Shown here: positions 12,886 to 22,103 of the stretch, piece after piece
How positions within the stretch are numbered: the stretch's first letter is position 1
Layout: each line of letters opens with the position of its first letter
From: Cristatella mucedo
Taxonomy: Eukaryota > Bryozoa > Phylactolaemata > Cristatellidae
Assembly (NCBI GenBank): GCA_009760855.2
Contig: WPIO01000011.1
Span: 5,032,501-5,077,500 of the forward strand
Direction: 5' to 3'
Length of the DNA: 45,000 bases
Notes under the pieces: model-generated
Seen by the model: the letters and a program-made list of their open reading frames with translations, nothing else
Told to the model about the DNA's origin: nothing
Database searches by the model: none
Position numbers and translations under genes: made by a program

Positions 12886-13070
12886 GATTTGACCCCAGGC
12901 TTTGATCCCAGGCTTTGACCCCCCCAGGCTTTGACCCCCAGGCTTTGACCCCAGGCTTTGACACCAGGCTTTGACCCCAGACTTTGACCCCAGGCTTTAA
13001 CCCCCATACTTTGACCCCAGACTTTGACCCCTGGCTTTAACCGCAGGCTTTGACGCCAGGCTTGACACCA
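12886..13070. repeat. 13-bp minisatellite (AGGCTTTGACCCC), about 14 copies
   Basis: Units AGGCTTTGACCCC repeat with C-run length changes and single substitutions (TTTAACC, GACTTTG). Minus-strand frames read VKAWGQSLG-type repeats and are by-products. Confidence 0.9.
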
Positions 13071-13334
13071 GGCGAGCGCTCTCGGAGGCCGAGCGAACGC
13101 GTCCGAGCCCACGGATCGCCATCTGGGCTAAGCGCCGGCATCCGACGGAGCCAGGGCAGAAACAGCTCCCAAGGAAGGCTGTCGTGACAGGCTGCGTTAG
13201 TTCGCATTCCGAACGAGCATATGGTCCGACGCAGCAGGACCAGTGGCCACCAATAAGCTGTAATGTACAAGTGTGCGTATGCATGTATCTGTCGGTAGCA
13301 CATCAATTTCACACCGATCAAGTGGGTTTAGTGC

Positions 13335-13545
13335 TGAAAAGTTCAATAGCGTATTCAAAGACTTATAGGCTTTAGGTTTGCACATAATAGCCAAAGACTC
13401 AATCTCACGCAAATAGGAGAATGCGGGGAGCATAGCTGAGTCACGAGGGCTGTCGAGGAAGTCAATGACAAGGAAGTAATGTCATTTAATATATCTTCAT
13501 CTGTAACTCCGCAAAGTTATAGTGCTTGTTACCACTAATCATTTG
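13335..13545 (-). mobile_element. Fragments of the same LINE family A, 3' part
   Basis: On the minus strand, 13530-13490 repeats the family A end (TTTGCGGAGTTACAGATGAA), and 13475-13340 resembles the last coding part before the 3' end of the copy at 14.2-15.5 kb (CTATGCTCCCCGCATTCTCC against CTATGCTTTCCACTTTCTCT). The two pieces are in reversed order relative to the longer copy, so this is two fragments or a rearrangement. Confidence 0.6.
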
Positions 13546-13557
13546 ATGTCAAAAATA

Positions 13558-13711
13558 TAAAATTAATTTGCATAGCGCCCTAAGAGAAATTTATATCCAT
13601 TCAGGTGCTTCATAAATGCCACGGAGTTCAAGCCCACGACCTCGGCCGACATATACACTCACTTTGACGTCGGTTAGGGCGAACACCTACGACTGGTGCT
13701 GGGCTAAACCA
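13558..13711 (-). mobile_element. tRNA-derived SINE, type 1, diverged copy
   Basis: The minus strand reads CTGGTTTAGCCCAGCACCAG at the head, CCGAGGTCGTGGGCTTGAAC around the B box, and AAATTTCTCTTAGGGCGCTA in the tail. It has an insertion between head and B box compared with the copy at 11.3 kb. Confidence 0.78.
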
Positions 13712-13735
13712 GTGCGTATCGTGCTGTTTCTATAC

Positions 13736-13815
13736 AGAATATGTAAGCTCCCTATAAAGAGCTCAAGTTCTCAGAGGGTACTATCCAAATATGTTATTAT
13801 TATTATTATTATCAA
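13736..13815 (+). mobile_element. Solo LINE/SINE B tail, plus strand
   Basis: GAGCTCAAGTTCTCAGAGGG and TACTATCCAAATATG followed by (TTA)n match the shared tail. It lies head to tail against the minus-strand SINE ending at 13711. Confidence 0.6.
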
Positions 13816-13893
13816 TGATAAAGCGTAGTCTCCTCTTCAGCCGCTTGTCTCTCTGTGGCAACCTCTCTCCTAATCTCGTTCCCATCTGTGTGC

Positions 13894-13957
<64 letters not shown>
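13894..13957. repeat. (CT)n array
   Basis: About 60 bp of pure CT. Confidence 0.95.
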
Positions 13958-13961
<4 letters not shown>

Positions 13962-14091
13962 CTAACTGTTTTTGTTTTCTCCCGACCTTTTCACCTCTAC
14001 GCCTCGCTCTTGCTATTTCGCATTGCTTCTATTTGACGTATTATGTATCGCTGCCTTTGCCTTTCTTAAATAAAATATATATAAATAATAG

Positions 14092-14232
14092 CTGATTAAA
14101 CAGCCTCTTTTTGTATAGCGACAGAAGAGCCTTTACGGCTATCACCACTGCTTGCAGTGGCGATAAAGGATCGCCCAACGCAGGAATCGAACTCACGACC
14201 TCAGTACCGAGGCCGTGAAAGCAACCGCCTTG
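14092..14232 (-). mobile_element. tRNA-derived SINE, type 2 (different tail), minus strand
   Basis: The minus strand reads TACTGAGGTCGTGAGTTCGA and TTCC (B box), a middle part GATCCTTTATCGCCACTG, and the tail GTCGCTATACAAAAAGAGGC and TGTTTAATCAG. It sits immediately 3' of the family A LINE. Confidence 0.72.
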
Positions 14233-15535
14233 TAATGTAATGTATCTCCGTCTGTAACTCCACAAAGTCATAAAGACCAGGTGGGTGTTACGCAGGAGAG
14301 TTTTGTATAGCGCACTCACAGCCTAAGCAGCTTTCGGTACGCATTCGGTAGCCAACAGACTTCGTCTCACGCAGCATAGAGAAAGTGGAAAGCATAGCAG
14401 AGTCAGGAGAGCAGTTGAAGTAGCACGTAGCATGGAAGTAGCAGCTCAGGACCACTGAAAAGGATGAGCCATAGTCGGCAGTAGGAGAGTAGTTGTCCTT
14501 GCGCAAGAATTGTGGAAGCGAGTACCACAGTCTAGGACCTGCAGAGCTAAAGCTTCTGTTGCCAACGGTCTTTAAGCGGAGGAATGGAACAGCTAATTTA
14601 TTGTCCTCAGCCTGAGGGCGCGAACAGGCTGAAACTGGTGCAGCAGTTCCGCTAGGTACAAAGGAGCCAAGCCGTGGCGGGCCTTCTGGGTCAGCGTAAG
14701 AACTTTGCTCTGGATCCGTTGCTCAACTGGCATCCATCCTAGCTCTTTTAGCAAAGGAGACGCATGCTTAAACCGCTGGGACTTGAAGACTAGCTTCGCA
14801 GCCATATTCATAGTCTGCTGCAGTGGCCTAATAGCTTTCTTTGGCAGCCCAGCCAACAAGGAATTGCAATAATCAATCCGAGACAGAACTAAGGAGGTAA
14901 TTAAATTTTGTACAAGCAACTGTGGGAAACAGCTCCTAATCTTGGACAGGGATCGGACGTGATGGCTAGCTGTAGAAGCAGTCTTCTGAATGAAGCATTT
15001 ATCATTGAGGCAGTTGTCAAAAACGACACCTAAATTTCGAGCACGTGGTGATGGTCGCACAATAGCTTCACCTATTAGAAGAGCAAAGCCTTTTAATCCA
15101 GCCACATGCTTAGGGTGTCCCATAAGCAGCAGTTCGGTTTTATCATCACTTAATTTCAGGAAGTTTTCTGAAATCCAGGATCGAATATAGGCAAGGCAAG
15201 CATTCCGTTTCTCAGTTGCTGCAGCTGATTTCGACGGTTTGAATGACAAATACAACTGAGTATCATCAGCATAGAAGGGATATCCTATTCCATGGGCCTT
15301 AATGACTTTTCCTAGAGGCTGGAAAAATGGAGACTATAAATGGGGAACAGCAAGGGGCCGAGTACGGACCCTTGAGGGACTCCACATGTGACCTTTCTCG
15401 TTTGTGAGACCTGAACCCCACACGACACGGATTGAACTCGGATCAGACAAGTACGATTTAAACCACGCCAATGTTCGTCTGCCAGACCGATCGTTGTTCT
15501 CTAGTGTACCATTACAACGGCTCACCGAGGTTTCG
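14222..15535 (-). mobile_element. 5'-truncated CR1/L2-type LINE (family A), reverse transcriptase part
   Basis: The minus strand starts at about 15530 with LAWFKSYLSD. It continues with CGVPQGSVLGPLLF (RT motif B, 15395-15355), HGIGYPFYADDTQLYLSF with the catalytic YADD box (about 15290-15240), and then a 220-residue open stretch from 15255 to 14593 containing FLKLSDDKTELLLMG, ARNLGVVFD and SRIDYCNSLLAGLP, all typical of CR1/L2 elements. A frameshift lies near 15330 between motif B and YADD, and stops follow after 14593. The 3' end runs to about 14225 with TTTGTGGAGTTACAGACGG and then ATTACATTACA. 5' truncation is normal for LINE insertions. Probably inactive. Confidence 0.88.
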
Positions 15536-17790
15536 CTTAGGGCGCAGGCGCAGTCAACCGGTCACTTCTGTCACACTTGTTTCCCCGATATTAAGGTCAG
15601 ACGAACGATGTTTGCAGCGAAAACGCAGCAGACGTTCACGCATGCGCACCAAAGGGACACCGAACAAGCACGGTCGCTACCGTAAATGTCAAAACTGACT
15701 GCCTCTTTTTAATGCGCAAAAAACCGACGATCTTGTACAGCTAATCGTAAACGCAGCATCCAATTCACGGGTGCATTTCTCTGGAAGATGTCTCGCTAGC
15801 GGCGGCACCCGCGGACGAGCGACGCGCAGCTGGCTGATACGTGCTGGCCGACACCGACGCGTGGTCGCGCGCAAACAGACGTTCCAAAGCACGCCTACCG
15901 CGCGCGCGACCGTCGAGCTGCGACGAAGTCGCGTGCCGGCAGTATATTCCCTCTAAAACGGCTGGTTTGTGGTGCGCGTGCGGCAAAGCCGACTAGCAGA
16001 CCGGCAGCTCACCGGCGTCAGTCGATTTGCTCTGAAAACTGCGGAAGCGGAAGAATCCAAGTCGTCTCCCTACGTCTTCGCTTCATTTCCTATCTCAAAT
16101 CTCCCTGTCCGTCCTCAAGCACTGCCGATTCTATCTCCACATTAATTTTGTAGTCAAAGAAGACAGCTAGTTCTGTTGGCCCCCGAAACCCACAGTCTTC
16201 TATCTGAGACGCAGTGACTTTCCGATGTCCACTTTTAGGTTGCGTCGCTATACAACTCAAACTGGGTGCTGTCGCTAACCTCTTTGAAGTCTCAGCTCTA
16301 GATAAAGAGAACTTTCTCCAAGTCTCCTTTATGCTTTCTCTATTGATACAGCAGTGAGTGTATTTGATAGACAAGGCTTGTAGCGGCAAGGTAACGGCAA
16401 AGGATTTAAGCGTCTATATATTACTAATACCATGCCTCGCAAGTAAATTGTAGGCGGTTATTTAAAGAATACTACCCCACGCAGTTAGTAAGCAGTAGTG
16501 CCTGTAAAGACGCTGGCAGTAATATTGATTTGCACAGCCTCTGCTGATTCTAAAACACTAATGTGCACGCCGTACCGCTCTGGCCAGATGGGCGCATTCA
16601 CGGGACGATATCGCGGTCATATATTTTGCGCCCAGCTGCGACAGCGACCAAAACTAGTAGAACCGCACGCTGTGGGGCGGCTTGGAGTTCTCTGAACTCC
16701 CTGCTGCGTCGGCCCCTTAATTTACTCCCATCAAAGGGCTCGGTCATAAATGCTAATTAAAGGTCAGGCCGTAAGAGGACATCAAACGCCTTAATTGAGA
16801 GGCTCGGCCGCACGGGGACATTAAACGCCCAAATAAAAGGGCACCAAATTGTCCTAAGCGCAAATAGAGAGGTACGAACGTCACAGAAATAACAGCTGAG
16901 CGTAAGCAGGTTTCGCCTGATCTCGCAGCGGCATTTGATAGCAGTCACAGCAAGTTCGTCATGAGCACCTATCGTCTCGCCAGGGCCTCAGGCGGCGCAG
17001 CGCGTCAGTAGTTTTGGTTCTGACGTTGAAGAAGATTTTAAGACATACATATTTCCACTGTCGGCTGTCACTTGGCGAGCTTTTGACGCGCGGGTTACAA
17101 TCGATGCAATCAAGTCAATTCTGCGTCCTCTTCTTTTCGTAATCGCGAAGGAAAATGTTCGCTTTAATTTAAATGCACTGACTCGTCCGTGCTGAGACAC
17201 CTGCGCTCCGACCCTTACCGGCTTTTCAGATAGTACCTCAGGTTCTCTCAACTCCCTTGCAGCTTACGTACATAACTGTCTGAAATTGAATGACGATGAA
17301 ATCAACTTCCTAGTTATAGACTGAAATCTAGTGTCACCCGGCAACAAAAAAGACTGACCCTAAAAATGGGCTCGGCCAGCATATATCCAGCTGCCTCTGT
17401 AAGGAGGAGCCTTGGTATCAGGTTAAAAAGTTAACATTCGCTAGATCACGACATCGACTAGCTACTAGGATTTCAATAAATAGAGATCCCGTTCTTTTCG
17501 GGCACGATGCAACAGTATTACTATCATTGCCATTATTAATATCTGCTAGCCGGGCGTCCTCACTATGCAGGCGTTGCTTCACATTCAACAAAATATGCTT
17601 GTTTCAAGTTCAGAAATATCGCAAAATCGGTCATTTTCAGCTATATCGCCAGAACATACAATGGTAAGTTATTCTTACTCATGATTTAGTTAGATAGTTC
17701 TGCAGCTAAATTTTTAATGCGGCATCGCTTTCAGCGTTTTACATTCATTTAAGCCTATATTCAATTAGAGCATATGTATTTATAAAGTTA
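15535..17790. other. No gene recognised; short CpG-rich patch
   Basis: 15540-16060 is CpG-rich. A 99-codon minus-strand frame at 16090-16389 is unrecognised. The 38-bp repeat at 16.7-16.9 kb is the only clear structure. Confidence 0.4.
16721..16882. repeat. Degenerate tandem repeat of about 38 bp, 4-5 units
   Basis: Units share TTAATT/AAATA, GAGAGG, GGCCG and GACATYAAACGCC (for example GAGGACATCAAACGCC and GGGGACATTAAACGCC). The last unit fades out after GAGAGGTACG. Confidence 0.55.
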
Positions 17791-18222
17791 AGTCAGCCCC
17801 AACTTACGTAATAGATATGGACCGAAAAACCTGTGGTAAGTCGAAGTTTTGTTAGTCGAGAATGGCATATGATACGTTCTACTGTGACTAACTGACGAAG
17901 ACATAGAGAGATAAATGAGTTTAATGTTTTGTAAAAATAAATAGAAAATAAGAAATAAATAAGAAAAAGTAAAGGATATATTTACGTAACATAATGTGGA
18001 GTATTTTTAGGCATGCAGACGCTGGTGGCTGTGGTGCTGCACATTGATTGCTATTTGGAGGAGGATGAGGAGTTGTTAGATCTTGCTGGAGGATCGTCAA
18101 TTTTCTTTTCTCTAAAGCCTCGTGACTACGTGTATAGCTGAGGTAAATCAGCTACTTTGCTAGAGGATAGCTTGGGTCCACGCATCACTCTGAACACATC
18201 TTACCTCTAGCAAGTCATGCAA

Positions 18223-18293
<71 letters not shown>

Positions 18294-18505
18294 AGAGAGA
18301 GAGAGAGTGCTCAGTACTGACAATTCATAGCTGTCAGACATCGTTTCCTCACTACTGTTTGTGGCCTTAAAAATCTGCTGACCGCATGGGAATTTTGAAT
18401 GCTTTCTCCAATGCTTTTCAATTTTCAATTTTTCTTGCGTGACAGTGGCCGAGTTCGCATCTCCGAATTTTCGTAAGTCGAACCATCGTAAGCCGGGGCT
18501 GACTG
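17790..18505. mobile_element. Short non-autonomous DNA transposon (pogo/Tigger- or mariner-like MITE)
   Basis: The left end AGTCAGCCCCAACTTACG (17791-17808) and the reverse complement of the right end, AGTCAGCCCCGGCTTACG (18504-18487), match at 16 of 18 bases. TAAGTCGAA motifs occur near both ends. The length is about 715 bp and no transposase frame is present. It contains a (GA)n array at 18224-18307. A clean target-site duplication is not visible. The TIR style recalls pogo/Tigger elements; the superfamily call is tentative. Confidence 0.68.
18224..18307. repeat. (GA)n array inside the MITE
   Basis: About 80 bp of GA with a GTGAAAG interruption, enclosed by the terminal repeats at 17791 and 18504. 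Confidence 0.93.
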
Positions 18506-18516
18506 AATTAATTTAA

Positions 18517-18517
<1 letters not shown>

Positions 18518-18590
<73 letters not shown>
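18518..18590. repeat. (TA)n array
   Basis: Two TA blocks separated by AAATG, just outside the right end of the MITE. Confidence 0.95.
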
Positions 18591-18593
<3 letters not shown>

Positions 18594-20306
18594 ATGTATG
18601 CACGTATTGCATGGAGACATATAGTTATTCAGAGTGTTTATTTGTATGCATCGGAGGGGTCGAGAAGGAGAGCAAGTTCCTGGGCTCAAGCCGGAAGTAT
18701 TCGGCATCCTGGCTGGCGCAGCCGCCGACGCCGTCCATCGATTTGCCAGTGAGCTTAAGCAAAAGCTCTGTTTGCCAATCCGCATCTGCGGCGCCATCAC
18801 CGGACGCGTTGCCCAGAGCCGCGGGCGGCGCTCGACTGGCGCGAGTAGCGCGTCTCGGTCCGCGTGAAGCGTCCCCGCCAGACAGCCGCTGCGGCGGCAG
18901 TACCGCGGCCACCGCCGTCTGCTCAACATCGCCAGAGTAGTTCGCAAAGTTCACGCGTCGCGGGCAGAGCGTCCGACGGAATCAGTGTCGGCATCGGCGA
19001 ACGAGGAAGCTCGTGCCTTCTGCTGCGGGCGCAAACCGGCCAGCTAATCCCCGATTGCCGCTGCTAGCGGGTCCTTCTAACTGTCGGAACCGGCTGCGAT
19101 GCACGGCAATGATGCTGCGCACTGCCGGCCGCGTCGCTCGGTGCGACAGTGCGGCGCCATTAAACCGGGCGCTGACAGGCCGGAGCGGGCCGCTCAACGC
19201 AGGAATGCTGCGCGTCGGCGGCGCCCGAGCAATCGCACGCGAGCTGCTCGCGCGACCGCCAAGGCCGGCGGCGACGCCGTCAACCGCGGAGCACCGCAGC
19301 GTTCACGCCGACCCGCTACTTCGAGCCATTGACCGCCCCGTCAGGCGTCGAGGCCACCGGCGACGCAGCCGTCGGCGTCAGCTCCGTCGGCTGTCTGCAG
19401 AAGACCGAACGTGCACCGCCCGGTAGGGGCTGAGTGAGCCTTACCCGCGGCCCGCACTTGCCGCGCCACGCGCGCGAGCTCTAGCGGTTGCGGCGGCGAC
19501 AGATGACGTGACGGTTGAGAAGACACGGAGCAGGTGAGGCGGCAGCCTGGATACGACTGCCGGCGCATCCGCCGCCGCCGCCGCCCTGCTGCTGCTGCCG
19601 CCACTGCCGGCGGCGCGATACACTGTATACCTCGCCGTTATTGATCCGCGCGCTCAGCGGTCGCGCACCTGTACCACGTTTCGCCTAAGCGTTCGCTGTC
19701 TAACGATCGCTTAATGCTCCTCTATCCGGTATGCGCCGGCGCTTTGTCTGGCGCGGATGATTCGTCCAGAGTCCAGGAGCAGCGCGGCTCAGCCTGCAAG
19801 AGAGACAGAGGGCGGGCGAGAGAGGTAGGCTAGCCGTTCCGCTTGTCGTCCGTGCTTCCGTCCGTGCGTCCGTGCGTCCTCCTGCGCCTCCTCGTTCTCA
19901 CGCGGCTCGCTCAACCGCCTCTTCGCTCCGCCGCCGCGTGCGCGCTCCATCGCGGCGACGGACGGCGCCAGGCACGCGGCGCCGCGCGCCGCCGCCTGGG
20001 GCCACGCGCCTGGCGCAGCGCGGGGGCGGAGGAGAGGCAGCCACGTCCGCAGCCAGCACCTGCCTCAGGCGCGAGCTGAACGCCCGTTATTGACGCTGGC
20101 AATGCCGCTTGAGCGGCGCCGGCTTCGAATAGCGAGCGGCGGAGCGAGCGCTCCTGCCGCAGAGAATCCCGGCATCGACGGCGCTCGCTCACCCGATCGT
20201 CAACAGAGTTCGCCGCGAGTGCTGCCGATTGGCGGCAGCCGCCGCCGCCGCCGCTGCCTGTGCGCCGAACCCGCGTCGTGCGGCGCCTTTGAATAATGTA
20301 GTGAGA

Positions 20307-20308
20307 TG

Positions 20309-20340
<32 letters not shown>
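20307..20340 (+). repeat. (GGC)n trinucleotide run
   Basis: About eleven GGC units lie inside the CpG island upstream of the RGK gene. Similar CGG runs are common in promoters and 5' UTRs. Confidence 0.9.
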
Positions 20341-20343
<3 letters not shown>

Positions 20344-20574
20344 GAGAGCGACCGCAGCGCTGTCGCCGCTCGCGCCTCGAGGCCCTCCAGGTTCGTACCT
20401 GGCGGTCGATTCCGAGCGCAGGGGCGTGTGCTGCTGCTGCTGCTTTGACCTGTGCGCGTGCCTTGTTTTTCCGCCGCGTGTAGTGTTGACAAGCCCTATT
20501 TACGAGCTCAACCCCCCCCCCCTGGTGACGCAGCGAACCAGGTCGCGCCCCTCGAGCGCAGCGCCGCCGGGCGG

Positions 20575-20584
20575 TATTTATAAG
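20575..20584 (+). promoter_or_regulatory. TATA-like element, candidate core promoter
   Basis: TATTTATAAG stands alone in very GC-rich sequence, about 500 bp before the RGK start codon. A start site about 30 bp downstream (near 20605-20615) would give a 5' UTR of about 470 nt if there is no intron. Inferred from position and composition only. Confidence 0.35.
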
Positions 20585-21078
20585 CAACGCGCCGGCAGCG
20601 ACGCCGGAAAGAGCCGTCGGGTAGACGCCGAGGACTTAACACTCGCGAGCGTTAGCGTACGGCGCTACAGTATCGCGTGCAAAGGCTGAGCCCCCCCCCC
20701 GCAGAACCGACTGCCGGATGTACCCAGCAGGTACGGCTATAGGCGCGTCGGGCCCCAGGACGCCGCTGCCTCTCACCGCGACCGACCCTCTCCCTACTCC
20801 CTTGCGGCGGCGGCGCTGCCGCCGCCTCCGCTTCCGGCGCGGCCTCGACCGCTACCGCAGCGGCATCGGCGGCGTCGCGCGGACGCCGGTAAGAGCTCCG
20901 CTCTGCAGCGCCGGCCTCACGCTCCCGGTGCCACCGAAGCGGCGGCGGCGGTGCAAGCTGGCCACGGCCTGTCGGCGGGTGCGCGACCGTCGTCGGCCGC
21001 CGTCGCACACCGCTGCGCAGGCGTGCGCCGCTGACGGCGGACTCGCTTTCAGAAACCGACTGCTGGGAGAGGGAGACG

Positions 21079-21715
21079 ATGGGCGACGAGTTCGAGTACT
21101 TCAGCAAGATCGGCCGCGGCGGCGGCAGCACCCCATCATCGCCGCCGGCCGGCAGCCCATCGCTGGCTGGCAGCACGAAGCAGCGGCGAGCCATGTCGGT
21201 GAGGCACCGCGTGCCGAAGAACGAGAACCGCGACCCGGAAGAGGAAGCCGCGCCTCGGCCGCGAACCAACAGCATGCCGAGCAAGCAGAAGGCAGAGGAG
21301 GCCGGCGGCGGCATGGGTGTCGCAAGCAGCCACAACAAGCTCGCTGTGCCGTGCCCCGCCGCTGCCGGCGCCGCCGCCGCCGCCGCTGAGATGGATCCTG
21401 CCGATTACCTGCGAGTGCGCCGCTTCCAGACGTCGGGCAAGAGCATCCGAAACAAGGGCGACTCGCTGAAGGCCACGCGGAGCACGAACAGCATCAACGG
21501 CTCGGCGTCGGGCGCGAGCAGCACGGACGAGGTGTCCGCGCAGGCGCACGCGCCGCTGTCGCCGAAAGCGTCGGGAGGCAGCGAGCGGTCGTACGGCTCG
21601 GACAGGAGGCCGACAGCGTACAGGGTCCTGATACTCGGCGGCAGCGGCGTCGGCAAGACGTCGCTGACGCAGCAATTCCTCACATCGGACGATGTGAACG
21701 AAGAGGAGATCAATG
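21079..21715 (+). CDS. RGK exon 1: N-terminal extension and P-loop
   Basis: The ATG at 21079 is the first in frame after an in-frame TAA at 20890-20892. It has A at -3 and G at +4, a strong initiation context. Residues 1-180 are Ser, Ala, Arg and Gly rich and probably disordered. RTNSMP at 62-67 fits a 14-3-3-type RxxSxP site. The stretch 109-131 (DYLRVRRF then KSIRNKGDSLK) resembles, from memory, an element of insect RGK proteins. YRVLILGG starts the G domain and the P-loop is 187-194, with Ser189 at the position of Ras Gly12. The donor is ATG|GTAGGT after one base of codon 213 (phase 1). The frame stays open past the donor into (GA)n sequence, but those codons are intronic. Confidence 0.92.
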
Positions 21716-21844
21716 GTAGGTACGCCTCGAGGGCGGGGCTGGTTTACAGCGGCCCACAAAAGCGCCCGTCGACTTTGATATGGGTAGAGGGGGCAACCGT
21801 GTTATATGAGGGCGAAGGAGAGAAAGCGAGAGAGAGAGACAGAG

Positions 21845-21903
<59 letters not shown>

Positions 21904-22066
21904 GAGAGAGCGAGAGCCAGAGCGAGAACGGTAGAGACAGGGACAGAGAGGGAGAGAGACACACAGACAGAGAAGGGAGAGAGAGAGACAGATATGGGAG
22001 AGTTAGAGAGAAAACGAGAGAGACAGAGACAGAGGCAGAGAGAGAGAGAGAGACGGAGACAGAGAT

Positions 22067-22103
<37 letters not shown>

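Larger units (their letters stand above)
18690..21078 (+). promoter_or_regulatory. CpG island and 5' region of the RGK gene
   Basis: CpG density is high by eye across this block, in contrast with the AT-rich DNA before 18.6 kb. It runs straight into exon 1. Many overlapping open frames exist in all directions, which is expected at this GC content; none resembles a known protein. It holds a (GGC)n run at 20307-20340 and C-runs near 20511 and 20692. I infer that the promoter and 5' UTR of the RGK gene lie here; an upstream non-coding exon cannot be excluded. Confidence 0.6.

Noticed and set aside
12669-13112. Minus-strand frame with VKAWGQSLG repeats
   Set aside because: A by-product of the 13-bp minisatellite; the repeat length is not a multiple of three and homopolymer changes shift the register.
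20189-20587. Ala-, Arg- and Cys-rich frames in the CpG island on both strands
   Set aside because: High GC and the (GGC)n run open every frame; no motif or splice evidence supports coding.
21716-22068. Continuation of RGK exon 1 into an Arg-Glu repeat tail
   Set aside because: A good donor lies at 21715/21716, the next exon restores the family sequence, and the Arg-Glu part is (GA)n microsatellite.
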